From assembly GCA_963662605.1 (NCBI GenBank), contig OY759785.1, forward strand, positions 2,046,001 to 2,110,000: a DNA stretch of 64,000 bases, read 5' to 3'. Below, in pieces: positions 63,819-64,000 of this stretch (within the stretch, counting starts at the first letter, position 1; each line of letters begins with the position of its first letter). A program made the translations under genes and the position numbers. Below the pieces are notes generated by a model that saw only the letters and a list, made by a program, of their open reading frames with translations, ran no database searches and had not been told where the DNA came from. The DNA is from G963662605 sp963662605 (lineage in GTDB: Bacteria; Bacteroidota; Ignavibacteria; Ignavibacteriales; Ignavibacteriaceae).

Positions 63819-64000
63819 CTAAATTTCAAATACATCTCCCTTTTTGGGAATTTCAATATTTGGGAAACCGATTTCATTCAAACGGGTTCTGAATTTTTCC
63901 TGCTGATCAAGATCGCCGTGTACAAGGAATATTTTCTTCATTTTAGCGGTGTCCAGTTTCTTGCAATAATCTATCAATTCATTTGAATCGGCATGAGCAC
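63819..64000 (-). CDS. MBL-fold RNA exonuclease, C-terminal fragment (5' part outside window)
   Basis: Reading the minus strand inwards from the right edge gives an open frame with no stop until TAG at 63819-63821. The sequence (AHADSNELIDYCKKL, KIFLVHGDLDQQEKF and the tail EIPKKGDVFEI) matches the C-terminus of beta-CASP/RNA-specificity metallo-beta-lactamase proteins. In these the HADS histidine and the HGD motif are metal or RNA contacts. Only about 60 codons are visible. Confidence 0.8.
   Translation of the reverse strand, partial: AHADSNELIDYCKKLDTAKMKKIFLVHGDLDQQEKFRTRLNEIGFPNIEIPKKGDVFEI

Noticed and set aside
1..64000. CRISPR array, prophage or integrase
   Set aside because: No regularly spaced repeats and no phage structural or integrase genes were seen on either strand.

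Overview
The window most resembles a member of the Bacteroidota/Ignavibacteriota (Chlorobi-related) lineage. The evidence is a neighbouring porU/porV pair for the type IX secretion system (T9SS), a T9SS-type C-terminal sorting domain on a secreted peptidase-like protein, many large outer-membrane proteins, few Shine-Dalgarno sites, and a tmRNA whose encoded tag (GESNYALAA) resembles Bacteroidota tags. This is inference from gene content; there is no rRNA in the window.

Layout. 1-12.3 kb (minus): cell-envelope and T9SS block, with a truncated small envelope protein, a gluzincin/TolB-propeller/beta-barrel fusion, an M6-family protein that has lost its HExxH motif, PorV and PorU. 12.6-17.5 kb (minus): endonuclease III, a ferredoxin-like protein, an APC permease, tRNA-Glu(CTC) with two decayed tandem copies, and a DUF6986/CitE-like protein. 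17.6-20.4 kb (plus): YgfZ, a cobalamin adenosyltransferase whose stop codon lies inside the 5' end of tmRNA, the tmRNA, a decayed copy of its 3' end, and a small membrane protein. 20.8-26.4 kb (plus): an acyl-activation cassette (AMP ligase, PglD-like transferase, acyl carrier protein, second PglD-like transferase, MBL hydrolase, secreted SGNH hydrolase). 26.5-30.6 kb (plus): four secreted proteins (FecR-like; Cys/Ser-rich coiled coil; two TPR-PDZ-thioredoxin-like paralogues without the CxxC).

30.7-35.8 kb (plus): an AT-rich, tightly packed four-gene module of Vsr-type nuclease, C5-cytosine methyltransferase, a 706-residue protein with two GHKL ATPase modules, and a 431-residue protein with a complete receiver-domain signature. 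This is the best candidate for an under-described defence or regulated restriction-modification system.

36.0-47.9 kb: molybdopterin genes moaA-moaD-moaE ending in a MITE-like palindrome, LysE and VIT1-like membrane proteins, an MFS exporter, a methylmalonyl-CoA mutase catalytic chain with its epimerase, oligoendopeptidase F, a GMP-reductase-like enzyme, a FAH-family protein and an RmlD-like reductase. 48-53 kb: a lipoprotein, serC, a HAD phosphatase, rhodanese, FmdB-like and OsmC proteins and a metallophosphoesterase. 53-59.8 kb (minus): a three-subunit molybdenum hydroxylase with an SsnA-like amidohydrolase and a PLP enzyme, which is a plausible customer for the moaADE products. 60-64 kb: mtgA, an AlbA_2/winged-helix protein, an RsbW-like kinase, a large outer-membrane protein and the 3' end of an MBL-fold RNA nuclease gene.

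Functional links. The adenosyltransferase supplies the cofactor that methylmalonyl-CoA mutase needs. moaADE supply the pterin for the hydroxylase. PorU/PorV would handle T9SS cargo such as the M6-like protein. Several small repeats stand out: 22-nt and 18-nt insertions at the same T-loop position in decayed tRNA and tmRNA copies, a 107-bp MITE-like element, and two copies of a hairpin repeat with TGAACTC ends.
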